From Pedobacter sp. N36a (GTDB lineage: Bacteria; Bacteroidota; Bacteroidia; Sphingobacteriales; Sphingobacteriaceae), in the NCBI RefSeq assembly GCF_014472395.1, contig NZ_JACSZW010000014.1, forward strand, positions 32,694 through 96,693: DNA of 64,000 bases, in the 5' to 3' direction. Below, piece after piece: positions 28,601 to 37,258 of the stretch (within the stretch, counting starts at the first letter, position 1; each line of letters begins with the position of its first letter). Under the pieces are notes generated by a model. It was not told where the DNA came from. It saw only the letters and a program-made list of their open reading frames with translations, and ran no database searches. The position numbers and the translations under genes were made by a program.

Positions 28601-29074
28601 CCCACGGATCACATTTACCTGGAACTGGTGGCTAATGAGCTCCAGCACCTCTTCCACATAGGTTTTTTCTTTGATAAGGATGGTATTTTCTTCAATGCGG
28701 TAAGTAAAACCAGTGCCGGTTAAACACTGCTTTAAAGCATCAACCACAGTTCCATTCTTCACATTGAGCACCACAGTTGTCGGTTTTTTAATCACCTTGG
28801 AATCATATAAGACATCGTAGCCGCTTTGTTCACGAATTAGTTTTAAAGCTTTTTCTAAGCTGATATTGGTTTGGTTGATGTTAATTTTCTGAGCAAAACC
28901 ACTGGCGCTAACTTGCAGCATAGCAGTAAATGCAATTAAAAATATAAGTTGAATACGCATAATGATCTTTCGCCTTAAGGATGGACTGAGTTGGTTAGGC
29001 TTCAAATCCGGGCATATACTCAACTTCTGCCCACAGGATTTTATCCTGTAGGAGAAATCACTACTAAATTTCAT
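25640..29074 (-). CDS. SusC/RagA-family TonB-dependent transporter with STN signalling domain
   Basis: 1144 residues from the ATG at 29074. The frame is open to 29131, but the context AAATGTATGAAATTT is shared with the start of the other STN-SusC at 6489, so 29074 is chosen. A long positively charged leader precedes the signal helix (MRIQLIFLIAFTAMLQVSAS), followed by STN (about 65-140), a carboxypeptidase-like domain (about 155-235), plug (VVVQAYGRTTQRLTTGNIV) and barrel ending TITIGLNCTF. The STN domain matches the FecR and ECF sigma genes upstream. Partner SusD and a metalloprotease follow. Confidence 0.93.
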   Translation of the reverse strand: MKFSSDFSYRIKSCGQKLSICPDLKPNQLSPSLRRKIIMRIQLIFLIAFTAMLQVSASGFAQKININQTNISLEKALKLIREQSGYDVLYDSKVIKKPTTVVLNVKNGTVVDALKQCLTGTGFTYRIEENTILIKEKTYVEEVLELISHQFQVNVIRGTVWTKKNNISLAGATIMVKRTKKAVYADTYGRFTISDTRPSDTLVCSYIGYVTQDVPVGKQTEFMITLEETTNVLDAVVVQAYGRTTQRLTTGNIVRVTASDISKQLAVNPLLALQGLVPGLEITRSNGNDMSVPKVELRGRSSINSNFSGAPLYIVDGVPLTVLGSNNNGSGRETQSYISPGMDQGSLSNAGGISPLYSINPADIESIEVLKDADATAIYGSRGGNGVILITTKKGKPGKTDFSVSGKQGLKRVVQRWDLLNTAQYLDMRRQAFANDGLTPTTINAPELFRYDPNRYTDWQDYLYGYSGQYTDFQVGLSGGDRQTSFRISSAVNRVKDVAVMAGANQRVSASSNLSHKSLDNRFSMNFSNSFASFLNNASSLGNIAILPPNGPEAYDEKGKLNFSEWQDNMFEFSQSQSGSKGSGTSLTSSLNLGYSLLKNLSVKVNLGYNSMLSDQRFTIPLSSYNLAANPNAQSSISSANTNIKNFLIEPQMEYNNFIGKGKLNALLGATYQSTSTKLMRVSARGFASDEQLQSINSATTFDNTESALFHKYLGVFARLNYNWEDKYILNLNGRRDGSSRFGPANRFGNFGSIGAAWIASEEPWVKNNLPQFISLLKFRGSYGVTGSDGIGDYQYLTQWGSNGSGSKLLPYEGANPVVPQIQPNDDFHWQQNKKSEVALGLAFFKDMMNLDISLYRDYSNNQLLSFPTPGYTGFTSVVLNSPAEVENSGIELSFSARILDTKNFSWQAGFNFSINKNLLVGYPQFEESPYYSAYKIGQSLNNTYVFHFTGVDPQTGENTFQDVNGDGKILYVANIPSGTGTDDRLVAINTSPDFFGGMSQSFRYKNVSLTAGFTYFKQRGIERIGPSGNKNRSLYEYENTWKNPGDQALFPKLTTLNKTSNNNYATSDAAYVDASFIRLQSIQLGYVLPVNKLRSIGISNLSVNVTGDNIFVLTHYKGLDPEVRQFGGQPLTRTITIGLNCTF

Positions 29075-29147
29075 ACATTTGAGTTGTTGGGTTATTGGTT
29101 TAGTTGTTTGTTCGCATAAATAAGTATTCAAGGATAATCCAATACAT

Positions 29148-29173
29148 TTCAGGAGTGTTAGCGCACTCCTGAA
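29148..29173 (-). promoter_or_regulatory. fecR-susC intergenic stem-loop
   Basis: A perfect 10-bp stem (29148-29157 with 29164-29173) has a 6-base loop; on the minus strand the loop and 3' arm begin CGCTAACACTCC. It starts 28 bases after the FecR stop and lies 74 bases before susC. It shares GCTAACA and its position with the hairpin at 6606-6631. Confidence 0.6.
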
Positions 29174-29201
29174 TCTTTAGATCGCCCTGAAGAAAGTAGA
29201 G

Positions 29202-30437
29202 TTACTTCATCACGGTTATCCTCCTTCCATCGATTTTAATTTTTACACCTGCAATTGGTTCAATGATTTTTATCACTGCGGAAATATTTTTTGAACGGGA
29301 TACCCAGCCACCCAGTTGGATGGTTTTTGGATCAATGTCTTCGAAAACGACCTCCACATCATACCAGCGCTCCACTTTTTTCATGACACTGGCCAGGTCT
29401 TCATCCTTAAAAATAAAGTCTCCATTTTTCCAGGCCATGACGGTTTCCAGATCTGCTGCTTTCATTTTTAAGCGGTCGTTATGTAGGTTCAATACCGATT
29501 GCTGGCCAGGTTTCAGTAAAAGGGACTGTGATTTACTGGTTGTTTTCACCAGGCCTTCCAATAATGTGATCACCTGCTGGTCTTCATCCGAATAGGCATT
29601 TACATTAAAATGTGTGCCCAGTACTTCTACCGATTGCTGCGGAGTATGCACCACAAAAGGCTGGTTTTCCCGGTGCGCTACTTCAAAGTAAGCCTCTCCA
29701 TTCAAAGTCACTTCTCTCTTTTTCCCGTTAAAGGCGTTTGAATATTTCAGCGAAGAAGCTGCGTTCAGCCAAACTTCAGTCCCATCTGGAAGCTGTACCT
29801 CATACTGCCCTCCCTTTGGCGTTTCGATGGTGTTGATGGATTGCGCATCGCCATTACCCGTTCCTTTGATCCGATAAATCAGTTGTCCGTCTTTTGTTTT
29901 CGTCAGCTCAACTCCATTCTCCAATGTCAGACCTCCGTTTTTCAAGGTGTCCAACAGGATCACTTTTCCATTGCTCAATACCAGGCGTGCTTTATTGGAA
30001 CCCGGACCAATCAGATTGGCCGCAAATTCCTGTTCTTTTTTATAAGTATAATTCTCGTAAGCAAAGAAGCCTGTCCCCAGACAAATTGCAACCGAAGCGG
30101 CAATCGCGATCCATGCCCAGCGCTTCCTGCCAGAGCGTATTTTTAAAGTTGTTGCTGGTACTAACGTGGTTGGAGTTAATATGGATGAAGCTAATATTTC
30201 TGATGTTAATGCTTCTGATTTTGTGTTCAGAACTGCATTTAAAATCTGATTTTCCTGCGCTGCAGATAGCGGACTTTGACTCGGTATAAAGTTTTCGTAA
30301 TACTGATCAACCAGCACCTTTAGCTGCCCATCAAAATCACCGGAATGGATCAGCTGCATTAGTTCTTCCACTTCAGCCTTGCTGCCTTGTCTTTTGAAAT
30401 ACTGCTCAAATAAATAGGAAAATCTCTGTTCTTGCAT
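29202..30437 (-). CDS. FecR-family anti-sigma factor
   Basis: 411 residues. A cytoplasmic N-terminal part is followed by one membrane helix (about 108-128, WAWIAIAASVAICLGTGFF), the FecR domain (IETPKGGQYEVQLPDGTEVW, VLGTHFNVNAY) and a DUF4974-like C-terminus ending GRRITVMK. A short Thr/Ser/Leu-rich linker lies before the helix. It lies between the ECF sigma gene and the STN-SusC, and should relay ligand binding. Confidence 0.93.
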   Translation of the reverse strand: MQEQRFSYLFEQYFKRQGSKAEVEELMQLIHSGDFDGQLKVLVDQYYENFIPSQSPLSAAQENQILNAVLNTKSEALTSEILASSILTPTTLVPATTLKIRSGRKRWAWIAIAASVAICLGTGFFAYENYTYKKEQEFAANLIGPGSNKARLVLSNGKVILLDTLKNGGLTLENGVELTKTKDGQLIYRIKGTGNGDAQSINTIETPKGGQYEVQLPDGTEVWLNAASSLKYSNAFNGKKREVTLNGEAYFEVAHRENQPFVVHTPQQSVEVLGTHFNVNAYSDEDQQVITLLEGLVKTTSKSQSLLLKPGQQSVLNLHNDRLKMKAADLETVMAWKNGDFIFKDEDLASVMKKVERWYDVEVVFEDIDPKTIQLGGWVSRSKNISAVIKIIEPIAGVKIKIDGRRITVMK

Positions 30438-30528
30438 AAATTCATTAAATGCGGCTTTAAATTCAGCCTCATTTATACTAAAGAGTTAAAATCTGAGAAA
30501 AGGGGGTAATGGAAATGAAAGATTTTTT

Positions 30529-31128
30529 TTAACTGCTGAAATAAGCAGTGGTCAGCACCAAAATGATGCTCATGTCCATGCGACCATTCACATCTTTCCG
30601 AATAAACTGGACGGCCAGCTGGATGTGTTTTTTGACGGTTTCCGGAGATAGCTGAAGTGCTTTCGCAATTTCCTCATGCTTTAACCTGTCGTAACGGCTC
30701 ATCTTATACACTTTTTGCTGCTGCTCCGGCAATTTATCAACGGCCATTTCAATCAGCCTGCGATAATCATCCGCTGGGTTATCCAATTCGTCAAGGGCCA
30801 GTTCATGGCGCACATCCTTTTCAAATACCGCATGAGAAACACTTTTAGCCGCCTTCTTTTTGAGCACTAAAAAGGTTTCATTTCTGCATAAAATGTACAG
30901 GTAGCCACTAAAATTTTGAATATCCGGGAGCATCTCCCGCTTCAGCCAGATCTTGATGAAGGAATCCTGAATGATCTCTTCTGTGACTTCAACGGAATCC
31001 GTAAGCTTAAATACAAATTCGGCAAGGGGTTTTGAATACCAATGGAATAATTCCGCAAACGATCGTTCGTCACCATGCGCTATTTTTTTTAGCACATGCG
31101 CTTCATTGTCCAGTGGTGTTACTGCCAT
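30529..31128 (-). CDS. ECF RNA polymerase sigma factor, FecI-like
   Basis: 199 residues from the ATG at 31128 (MAVTPLDNEAHV), preceded by a purine-rich GGGGAAAATC stretch. The frame is open to a Met at 31167, so the longer start is possible. It has region 2 (SFAELFHWYSKPLAEFVFKL, EEIIQDSFIKIWLK) and region 4 (KHEEIAKALQLSPETVKKHI). It heads the second sigma-FecR-SusC-SusD-lipoprotein-metalloprotease unit. Confidence 0.9.
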   Translation of the reverse strand: MAVTPLDNEAHVLKKIAHGDERSFAELFHWYSKPLAEFVFKLTDSVEVTEEIIQDSFIKIWLKREMLPDIQNFSGYLYILCRNETFLVLKKKAAKSVSHAVFEKDVRHELALDELDNPADDYRRLIEMAVDKLPEQQQKVYKMSRYDRLKHEEIAKALQLSPETVKKHIQLAVQFIRKDVNGRMDMSIILVLTTAYFSS

Positions 31129-31287
31129 TGTTGATTTTCCCCTTTTTGTTGAATTATTATAAACCAATATTATAAATAATTTGGGATAAATCAGCTATTT
31201 TTTAAATCACAAGCCAAAATTTGGATTCTAAGCCCGCTCTAATACTCAACTTATCCTCCTCACATCCGATCATTATATAATTGTAAT

Positions 31288-32313
31288 ATGCAAAAGACAC
31301 CTTACCATTGTATATTCTCCCTGCTGATATTGGCTTTATTTTTCAGCTCCTGTCGGCCTAAACCAGTCGACAAAAATCAGACATTTTATCCCATAATCGC
31401 CGTTGACGCAATGGGTGATACCATCCGCCTTAGCAAACCTGCGCAAAGGGTAATTTCCCTGGTACCTGCTGCCCTTGATGCACTTTACATGCTGCAGGCA
31501 GATAGCGCCATCGTTGGGATTCCGAATCGCATTTATACGGATCCGAATGTATTTCCTTATTTCTCAAAACTTGACCCTCGGATCAAAGCAAAGCTGTTCG
31601 CCACGCCTACGTTAACAGAAAGCGGAATGAGTATGGAAACCATCATCAAATTAAATCCGGATCTGGTGATCATCCAGTCCAACCAAACTGATGCGATTCA
31701 AATGCTGAAAGAACTGGGCATTCCGGCATTTGGAATCACTTCTCAAAACTTCGGACAACTCAACCAGGAAGTTCTTAGCCTAGGTATCCTACTTGGAAAA
31801 GCAGCAAGAGCAAAGGACTTGATCGCTTTTACGGAAAGCAAAATCCAGGTCCTTAAACAGAAAAACAAAGGCATCAGCAATAAGAAAACCATTTACTACT
31901 CCTGGTCTGGCGGACGAATTTATTCGACTACCGGCAGAAAAGGATTGATCAACGATTGCTTTGAAATGGCCGGATTGGAGAATGCCTGTCCTTACGAAAT
32001 TGATGCACCAAACATCAGTCCGGAAACCCTCATCGGCTGGAATCCAGACATCATGCTACTTTGGAATACGGAAGAAAGTGTGTTATATCAGCAAAAAGAA
32101 TTGTCTTCTTTAACCGCTTTAAAACAGAAAAAGGTATTCAATCTTAGTCCGCCATTCCTATACGACCCGCATACGCTTAAAATTGTCCTGGCTTCCATTG
32201 CCATTCACCATTATAGTTATCCAGGCGCTGCAGCAAACACGCTTAGCGCAGCACAGCAGGAAATTCTTTCCGCATTATATGGTACCGAAAAGGCTAAAAT
32301 AATCCTTGAATGA
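31288..32313 (+). CDS. ABC transporter substrate-binding lipoprotein, BtuF/FepB-like
   Basis: 341 residues. The lipoprotein signal ends at Cys22 (LFFSSC). It has a helical-backbone metal-receptor fold: RVISLVPAALDALYML, METIIKLNPDLVIIQ, ALKQKKVFNL. This class binds iron-siderophore, haem or cobalamin. It overlaps the permease by 4 bases (ATGA) and heads an operon ending with a siderophore-type TonB receptor, which favours iron-siderophore. I saw no cobalamin riboswitch upstream. Confidence 0.9.
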   Translation: MQKTPYHCIFSLLILALFFSSCRPKPVDKNQTFYPIIAVDAMGDTIRLSKPAQRVISLVPAALDALYMLQADSAIVGIPNRIYTDPNVFPYFSKLDPRIKAKLFATPTLTESGMSMETIIKLNPDLVIIQSNQTDAIQMLKELGIPAFGITSQNFGQLNQEVLSLGILLGKAARAKDLIAFTESKIQVLKQKNKGISNKKTIYYSWSGGRIYSTTGRKGLINDCFEMAGLENACPYEIDAPNISPETLIGWNPDIMLLWNTEESVLYQQKELSSLTALKQKKVFNLSPPFLYDPHTLKIVLASIAIHHYSYPGAAANTLSAAQQEILSALYGTEKAKIILE

Positions 32314-33308
32314 TGATGCGTCGTATATTGATCAATACCATTATTTATGGCCTGCCGATCCCTGTGCTGATCATTTCCTTACTGATTGGCACCTCAGACA
32401 ACATCGGGATTACCGCTTTCTGGGACTGGATCAGGAGCCTGATAGATCCCAGTCATGCCAGTCCTTTAGTCGTTGAAAATGTCATTTTTAACATCCGCCT
32501 ACCCAGGGCATTGATGACTTTCCTAGTGGGTGCAGCACTTGCTACTGCCGGGGGAGTGTTACAAGCTGTTTTTAGAAATCCATTGGTGGATCCCTTTATT
32601 TTGGGCATTTCCTCTGGTGCAGCTTTTGGCGCTTCCTTAGCCATCCTGATTCCTTTATTATCGATCCATATCTCCGCCTTTATTTTCGGAGCCGCAGCGG
32701 TGTCACTGACCTATATTTTTGGTTACACTAAAAACTCTTCTTCGATCACGATTATCCTGGCAGGGATGATTGTATCCGGTATGTTTTCCGCCAGTCTGGC
32801 CTTAGTGCAATACCTGAGCGATCCCTTCAAATTACAGGCGATCATTCAATGGACAATGGGCAGTTTACACCTGAGTTCCTGGCATAAAGTGCAGCAAGCA
32901 GTTTTACCCATCAGCCTTGGGCTGCTCGGTTTATATTTAATCCGCTGGAAGCTGAATCTTTTATCTCTTGGAGATGATGAAGCCAGAGCAGTAGGTGTAA
33001 ATCCAACCTATATCAAAGTCATTGCGGTTTTACTGACCACTATGGTGACTGCCGTTGCGGTAGCCAGCGCCGGTATCATTAGCCTTTATGGTTTATTTGT
33101 GCCGCACATTGTGCGCATGCTGGTGGGTGCAAGCAACACCAAAACCACACCTGCAAACATCTTTTTTGGCGGTACTTTTCTCCTGATCATCGACAATTTC
33201 TGCAGAACGGTATTCCCTTACGAAATCCCGATCGGCATCTTCACGATGATCATCGGCGCACCCTTTTTTATCTTCCTCATTAAGAAACGAAAAATCAATT
33301 GGTCATGA
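32310..33308 (+). CDS. FecCD-family iron-siderophore ABC transporter permease
   Basis: 332 residues with about nine or ten membrane helices. Family landmarks are LPRALMTFLVGAALATAGGV, FRNPLVDPFILGISSGAAFG, MGSLHLSSW and GLFVPHIVRM. Length is normal for the family. It overlaps the binding protein and the ATPase gene by ATGA junctions, so translation is coupled. Confidence 0.94.
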   Translation: MMMRRILINTIIYGLPIPVLIISLLIGTSDNIGITAFWDWIRSLIDPSHASPLVVENVIFNIRLPRALMTFLVGAALATAGGVLQAVFRNPLVDPFILGISSGAAFGASLAILIPLLSIHISAFIFGAAAVSLTYIFGYTKNSSSITIILAGMIVSGMFSASLALVQYLSDPFKLQAIIQWTMGSLHLSSWHKVQQAVLPISLGLLGLYLIRWKLNLLSLGDDEARAVGVNPTYIKVIAVLLTTMVTAVAVASAGIISLYGLFVPHIVRMLVGASNTKTTPANIFFGGTFLLIIDNFCRTVFPYEIPIGIFTMIIGAPFFIFLIKKRKINWS

Positions 33309-34075
33309 GTGTAGCTGCGATAAAAATAGAAAACCTGTCTTACGCTATAAAAGGCAGACAAATACTGGACGACATCTCCCTTTCTTTAGCTGCAAACCAG
33401 TTTAGCGTGATCCTGGGCAGAAATGGCTGTGGAAAATCAACTTTATTCAACCTGATTACGGGTAAGTATCCTAAACCTGCTGGAATCATCAATCTGATGG
33501 GTGCTGAAAGATCCGGTATCCCTCAAAAAAAATTGGCGAAAACCATTGGCTTTCTTCCCCAGTTTCATCAAAGTGTTTTCCCATTTTCGGTATATGATGT
33601 GGTGCTTACCGGAAGAGCTGCTTTTTACAGATTTGGCCCTTCCCGGGAAGACCATAAAATTGTGGAGCAAACCCTGCTCAATATGGGAATCTCCGCGCTT
33701 AAAGACAAAGCCTACACCGACTTGTCTGGAGGGGAACGCCAATTGGTATTGATCAGTCGCGTGATGGCACAGGGCCCGCAAATCCTGGTCCTGGATGAAC
33801 CGACCAATCATTTAGACCTTCATTTCCAGACCTTAGTTTTAAAGAAATTAAAAGCTTATTCCCGCAGCGGTCACACAGTGATCTGCATCATGCACGACCC
33901 AAATATGGCCAATATTTATGCGGATCATATTTACTTCATCACGGGAAAGAAAGCTTACCACAGCCAGTTACTGGAGGCAGAAAACCTTTCGGCAAACATC
34001 TATGAAGAGCTGTACGATACGCCATTGATGAAGGTTCAGGTAAAAGACAAAACAATCATTATTCCACAATTCTAA
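33305..34075 (+). CDS. ABC transporter ATP-binding protein, FecE/BtuD-like
   Basis: About 256 residues from the ATG at 33305, which overlaps the permease stop; an upstream TTG is less likely. Walker A is GRNGCGKST, the signature LSGGERQL, Walker B ILVLDEPTNHLD, and the H-loop CIMHD. All ATPase motifs are intact. It powers the FecCD-type importer encoded beside it. Confidence 0.94.
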   Translation: MSVAAIKIENLSYAIKGRQILDDISLSLAANQFSVILGRNGCGKSTLFNLITGKYPKPAGIINLMGAERSGIPQKKLAKTIGFLPQFHQSVFPFSVYDVVLTGRAAFYRFGPSREDHKIVEQTLLNMGISALKDKAYTDLSGGERQLVLISRVMAQGPQILVLDEPTNHLDLHFQTLVLKKLKAYSRSGHTVICIMHDPNMANIYADHIYFITGKKAYHSQLLEAENLSANIYEELYDTPLMKVQVKDKTIIIPQF

Positions 34076-34076
34076 T

Positions 34077-34607
34077 ATGGCTGATTCTCTAATTACTGAT
34101 TACACCGCTACTTACATTTCTACTCCAAAAGGAGCACAAATAGAAAGCGCCAGAAGTTTTTCTGCCCGCTCCAGAAAGGAGTTATTCCCCATGCTTTGTC
34201 ATGAGCATCTGCCTAAAGATCTACAAGCTTTTGAGGAGACTTACAACAATGGAAATCCAGGGGTATTTTTAATGGCGGGCACTAAAGCCGGTCAAATAAT
34301 AGGCTGTATTGCAGCCATTCCTTATGACCATAGATTTGGACAATTGCAGCTGGCTTCAAATGCGCTGACTTATGAAGTTTGCCGTTTGTACGTACTCCCC
34401 TCTTTCCGTCATCAAAACATTGGTCGGAGCTTGTTTGCAGCGCTCCATATCCAACTCCAAAATAAAAGTGTAAAACAGCTGTATTTACACACGCATCCCT
34501 TTCTGGATGGCGCGCAATCATTCTGGGAAAAGATGGGTTTCCAGCTCTTAATTCAAGATCCGGACAAACCATTCTACACCATTCACATGCAACAACTCAC
34601 ACCATAA
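34077..34607 (+). CDS. GNAT-family N-acetyltransferase in the siderophore uptake operon
   Basis: 176 residues. The acetyl-CoA-binding region is in VCRLYVLPSFRHQNIGRSLF, and the C-terminal strand in QSFWEKMGFQLL. It starts one base after the ATPase stop and ends one base before the siderophore receptor, so it is firmly within the operon. The position suggests a role in siderophore chemistry (such as acetylation of a carried ligand), but the target is unknown. Confidence 0.85.
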   Translation: MADSLITDYTATYISTPKGAQIESARSFSARSRKELFPMLCHEHLPKDLQAFEETYNNGNPGVFLMAGTKAGQIIGCIAAIPYDHRFGQLQLASNALTYEVCRLYVLPSFRHQNIGRSLFAALHIQLQNKSVKQLYLHTHPFLDGAQSFWEKMGFQLLIQDPDKPFYTIHMQQLTP

Positions 34608-34608
34608 C

Positions 34609-37104
34609 ATGAAGCACCTCTATTTAATTCCATTTCTTTGCTTTTTGAGCAGCTTATCTCTTATAAATCAAGTACAAGCTCAGGAAAGAGGCCACATCAA
34701 AGGTCTAATTCAGGATGAGCAGGGCATTCCTGCTTCAAACATCAATATTCGCCTCTCCGGCGACCCAATGGTACCCGGCGAGCCCATTACCCCAGGTATT
34801 CCCAGCATTTCTGGTCCAAGAAAGAGTGATCATCGGGGCGCATTCAGCTTCCGAAACCTTCCTTTTGGTGAGTATCAGCTGATCTTTACCGGAGTTGGAT
34901 TTCAGCCTTATACCCGCTCCGTTTCCATCAATAAAGCACAAAAAGAAATTGAGATGAAACTGAATTTAAAAAGTACTGACGATCAATTACAGGAAGTCGT
35001 AGTAATGGGCAGAAAGAAACAATCTTATGTCAACACGAAAAGTTTCATCGGCTCAAAAATAGAATCCAAAATCACTGAAATTCCACAAACGATTTCTGTG
35101 GTCACGAAGGAGCTGATGGAAGACAAACAGGCCTTTTTAATTACCGATGTAGTAGCCGATTTACCTGGCGTGACTCAATTCTCTGCTTACGACGATTTGA
35201 CCATCCGGGGATTTAGAAATGGCAATGAAAGCGGTTTTAGACTGGTCAATGGTTTGCGTTCCGGATATGGCTATGGCACCAGTTATTTCAGGGTTCCTTT
35301 AACACTCAATCTGGAAAGCGTGGAAATTCTGAAAGGTCCCGGTGCTGCATTATTTGGGGATATCAGTCCGGGGGGAACTGTAAACATGAACACGAAAAAG
35401 CCATTGGAAGAACGCAGGCACAGCATTGCTGTTGCTGCCGGGTCGTTTAACACCATCCGTACCATGATGGATCTCACCGGCCCGCTAGACGAGGAAAAAA
35501 AGATCCTTTACCGGTTAAATCTCGGTCATGAAACCACCAATACTTTCCGGGATATCAATGCTCGTAAATCCTTTATGATCGCGCCTACTTTCACCTTCAG
35601 GCCTACCGAAAACACCACCATCAACGCGGAAATAAATTACAGCAATTTTGATGGTTATCTGGACAGAGGAATGGGCATCAGAGGCGGAGATTTCTATGCC
35701 TTGAAGCGCAGCTTTACCCTGAGTCAGCCGAGTGATTATTTTAAGGTGAATGACATTTCCTTAAATGCTTCCTTAAACCACCGCATTAACGATCAACTCT
35801 CTTTCAATGCCAACTACATGAAATTCATTTATTCGGAAAACCTTTCGGAACACCGTACCCTGAATACCTTTGCGGATGCGCCTTTGAATACCATCATGAA
35901 CATGCGTTACATTCAAAAGCAAACCAAAGAATATACCGATAATGTATCGGCATACCTGCATTACAAAGGCGGTGTAAAAGATTTCAAATATGATGTGGTG
36001 GCTGGTCTGGATGATGTGGGTTATGAAACCGATAAAGGAGGTCACCAATGGGAAGCCAGAAGCCAGACGATAGATGGAAAAGTTGTTCCTTTAAGGTTTG
36101 ACCTTAGTAATCCGACTTATGAGCTGAGAAATCCGGCTTTGTACAACCGACTGCCTTTAGCACAATTCTTTGTGGACTACCTGAATTCTTCTTACCAGAC
36201 CACCGGTATTTTTATACAAAACAGAATCCGCTGGAGAGAAAAACTGAACATCTTATTCGGGTTGAGGTATGAAAACTATGGCGACCAGCGGAAATTTGAA
36301 GGGGCCAGTTATGAAAAGGTAAAGCAATCCGTGTTCTTACCAAGGATTGGATTGACCTATGCCATCAACCAACAGTTCAATTATTTCGTCAGCTACAGCC
36401 AGGGCTTCATCCCCATCCACCCTCAATTCGTCCGCAACCCAGAGAATTATGGCCGTACAGAACCTTTCAAAAGTCAGACGAGTTATCAAGTAGAAACCGG
36501 TCTGAAAACGGAGTTTTTTAACCAGCGCCTCTTCTCTTCTGTATCGTTCTACCACATTGAACGTCAGAATATGCTGGTCAACACCGGACAAATTGCCGAA
36601 AATGGCAACCCGATCTACAGACAAAATGGTAGAGTAAAATCTCAAGGTGTGGAGTTTGACCTGAAAGGTAACTTGTTCCCATTCTTAAATATCAGCGCCA
36701 ATTACGCTTTCAACCTGACAGAAGTTATGGAAAGCGACCTTAAATTGGAAAAAGGCATGATGAATGCCAATGCGCCGAAACACCTGGCTGCAGTTTGGGC
36801 AAAATACACCCAGCGCAATGGTGCCTTACAAGGCTTAGGAATTGGCCTTGGTGGACAATATGTAGGCAAAAAAAGAATGGAAAATACGGTGCAAAATATC
36901 CAGTCTGGGGAATTAGAATGGAACTTCTGGCCTTCTTATTTTGTAGCGAATGCCGCCGTATATTACAAATTGGACAAGATGAGTTTCTCCATCAATGCCA
37001 ACAATCTGTTCGACAAATACTATTTTGTTGGTGGATTTGACTATACCAGAGCATTTCCCGGAAGTCCGAGAAACTTTATGACTGCCATAAAATATACGTT
37101 CTAG
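34609..37104 (+). CDS. TonB-dependent siderophore receptor
   Basis: 831 residues. A signal peptide (ending QVQAQ) precedes a carboxypeptidase-like domain (about 25-115), which holds a Pro-rich insert DPMVPGEPITPGIPSISGP near residues 50-68. The TonB-box region QEVVVMGRKK is followed by the plug: SKITEIPQTISVVTKELMED, DLTIRGFRNGNESGF, ILKGPGAALFGDISPGG. The barrel ends NNLFDKYYFVGG and ITYTF-like. It resembles FhuA/ferrichrome-type receptors. Last gene of the iron uptake operon. Confidence 0.93.
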   Translation: MKHLYLIPFLCFLSSLSLINQVQAQERGHIKGLIQDEQGIPASNINIRLSGDPMVPGEPITPGIPSISGPRKSDHRGAFSFRNLPFGEYQLIFTGVGFQPYTRSVSINKAQKEIEMKLNLKSTDDQLQEVVVMGRKKQSYVNTKSFIGSKIESKITEIPQTISVVTKELMEDKQAFLITDVVADLPGVTQFSAYDDLTIRGFRNGNESGFRLVNGLRSGYGYGTSYFRVPLTLNLESVEILKGPGAALFGDISPGGTVNMNTKKPLEERRHSIAVAAGSFNTIRTMMDLTGPLDEEKKILYRLNLGHETTNTFRDINARKSFMIAPTFTFRPTENTTINAEINYSNFDGYLDRGMGIRGGDFYALKRSFTLSQPSDYFKVNDISLNASLNHRINDQLSFNANYMKFIYSENLSEHRTLNTFADAPLNTIMNMRYIQKQTKEYTDNVSAYLHYKGGVKDFKYDVVAGLDDVGYETDKGGHQWEARSQTIDGKVVPLRFDLSNPTYELRNPALYNRLPLAQFFVDYLNSSYQTTGIFIQNRIRWREKLNILFGLRYENYGDQRKFEGASYEKVKQSVFLPRIGLTYAINQQFNYFVSYSQGFIPIHPQFVRNPENYGRTEPFKSQTSYQVETGLKTEFFNQRLFSSVSFYHIERQNMLVNTGQIAENGNPIYRQNGRVKSQGVEFDLKGNLFPFLNISANYAFNLTEVMESDLKLEKGMMNANAPKHLAAVWAKYTQRNGALQGLGIGLGGQYVGKKRMENTVQNIQSGELEWNFWPSYFVANAAVYYKLDKMSFSINANNLFDKYYFVGGFDYTRAFPGSPRNFMTAIKYTF

Positions 37105-37112
37105 AAATCTAT

Positions 37113-37152
37113 TGGCCTGAAGGGATTTTTTCCCGAAGGGCCATTTTTTCGC
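37113..37152 (+). terminator. Possible terminator after siderophore receptor
   Basis: Imperfect nested hairpin (GGCC outer arms at 37114-37117 and 37139-37142, GGGA/TCCC inner arms) followed by ATTTTTT. It lies about 10 bases after the receptor stop. Confidence 0.45.
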
Positions 37153-37258
37153 TCCGGAAGGCCTTAGACGATTAAAATTTGCTTTACATTAATATTATTC
37201 TTAAGAATTTAGCCGTATAGTTATTATCTTCCTAAACTATTTAAAGCATAACCATCAA

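Noticed and set aside
31168..31287. Cobalamin riboswitch or Fur box before the siderophore-type operon
   Set aside because: The 120-base gap holds no recognisable riboswitch core and no clear Fur-like palindrome; only a weak TATAATTG box is present.
37113..37170. Repeated GAAGGGCC/GGAAGGCC segments as a mobile repeat
   Set aside because: They are better explained as arms of an imperfect terminator after the siderophore receptor gene.
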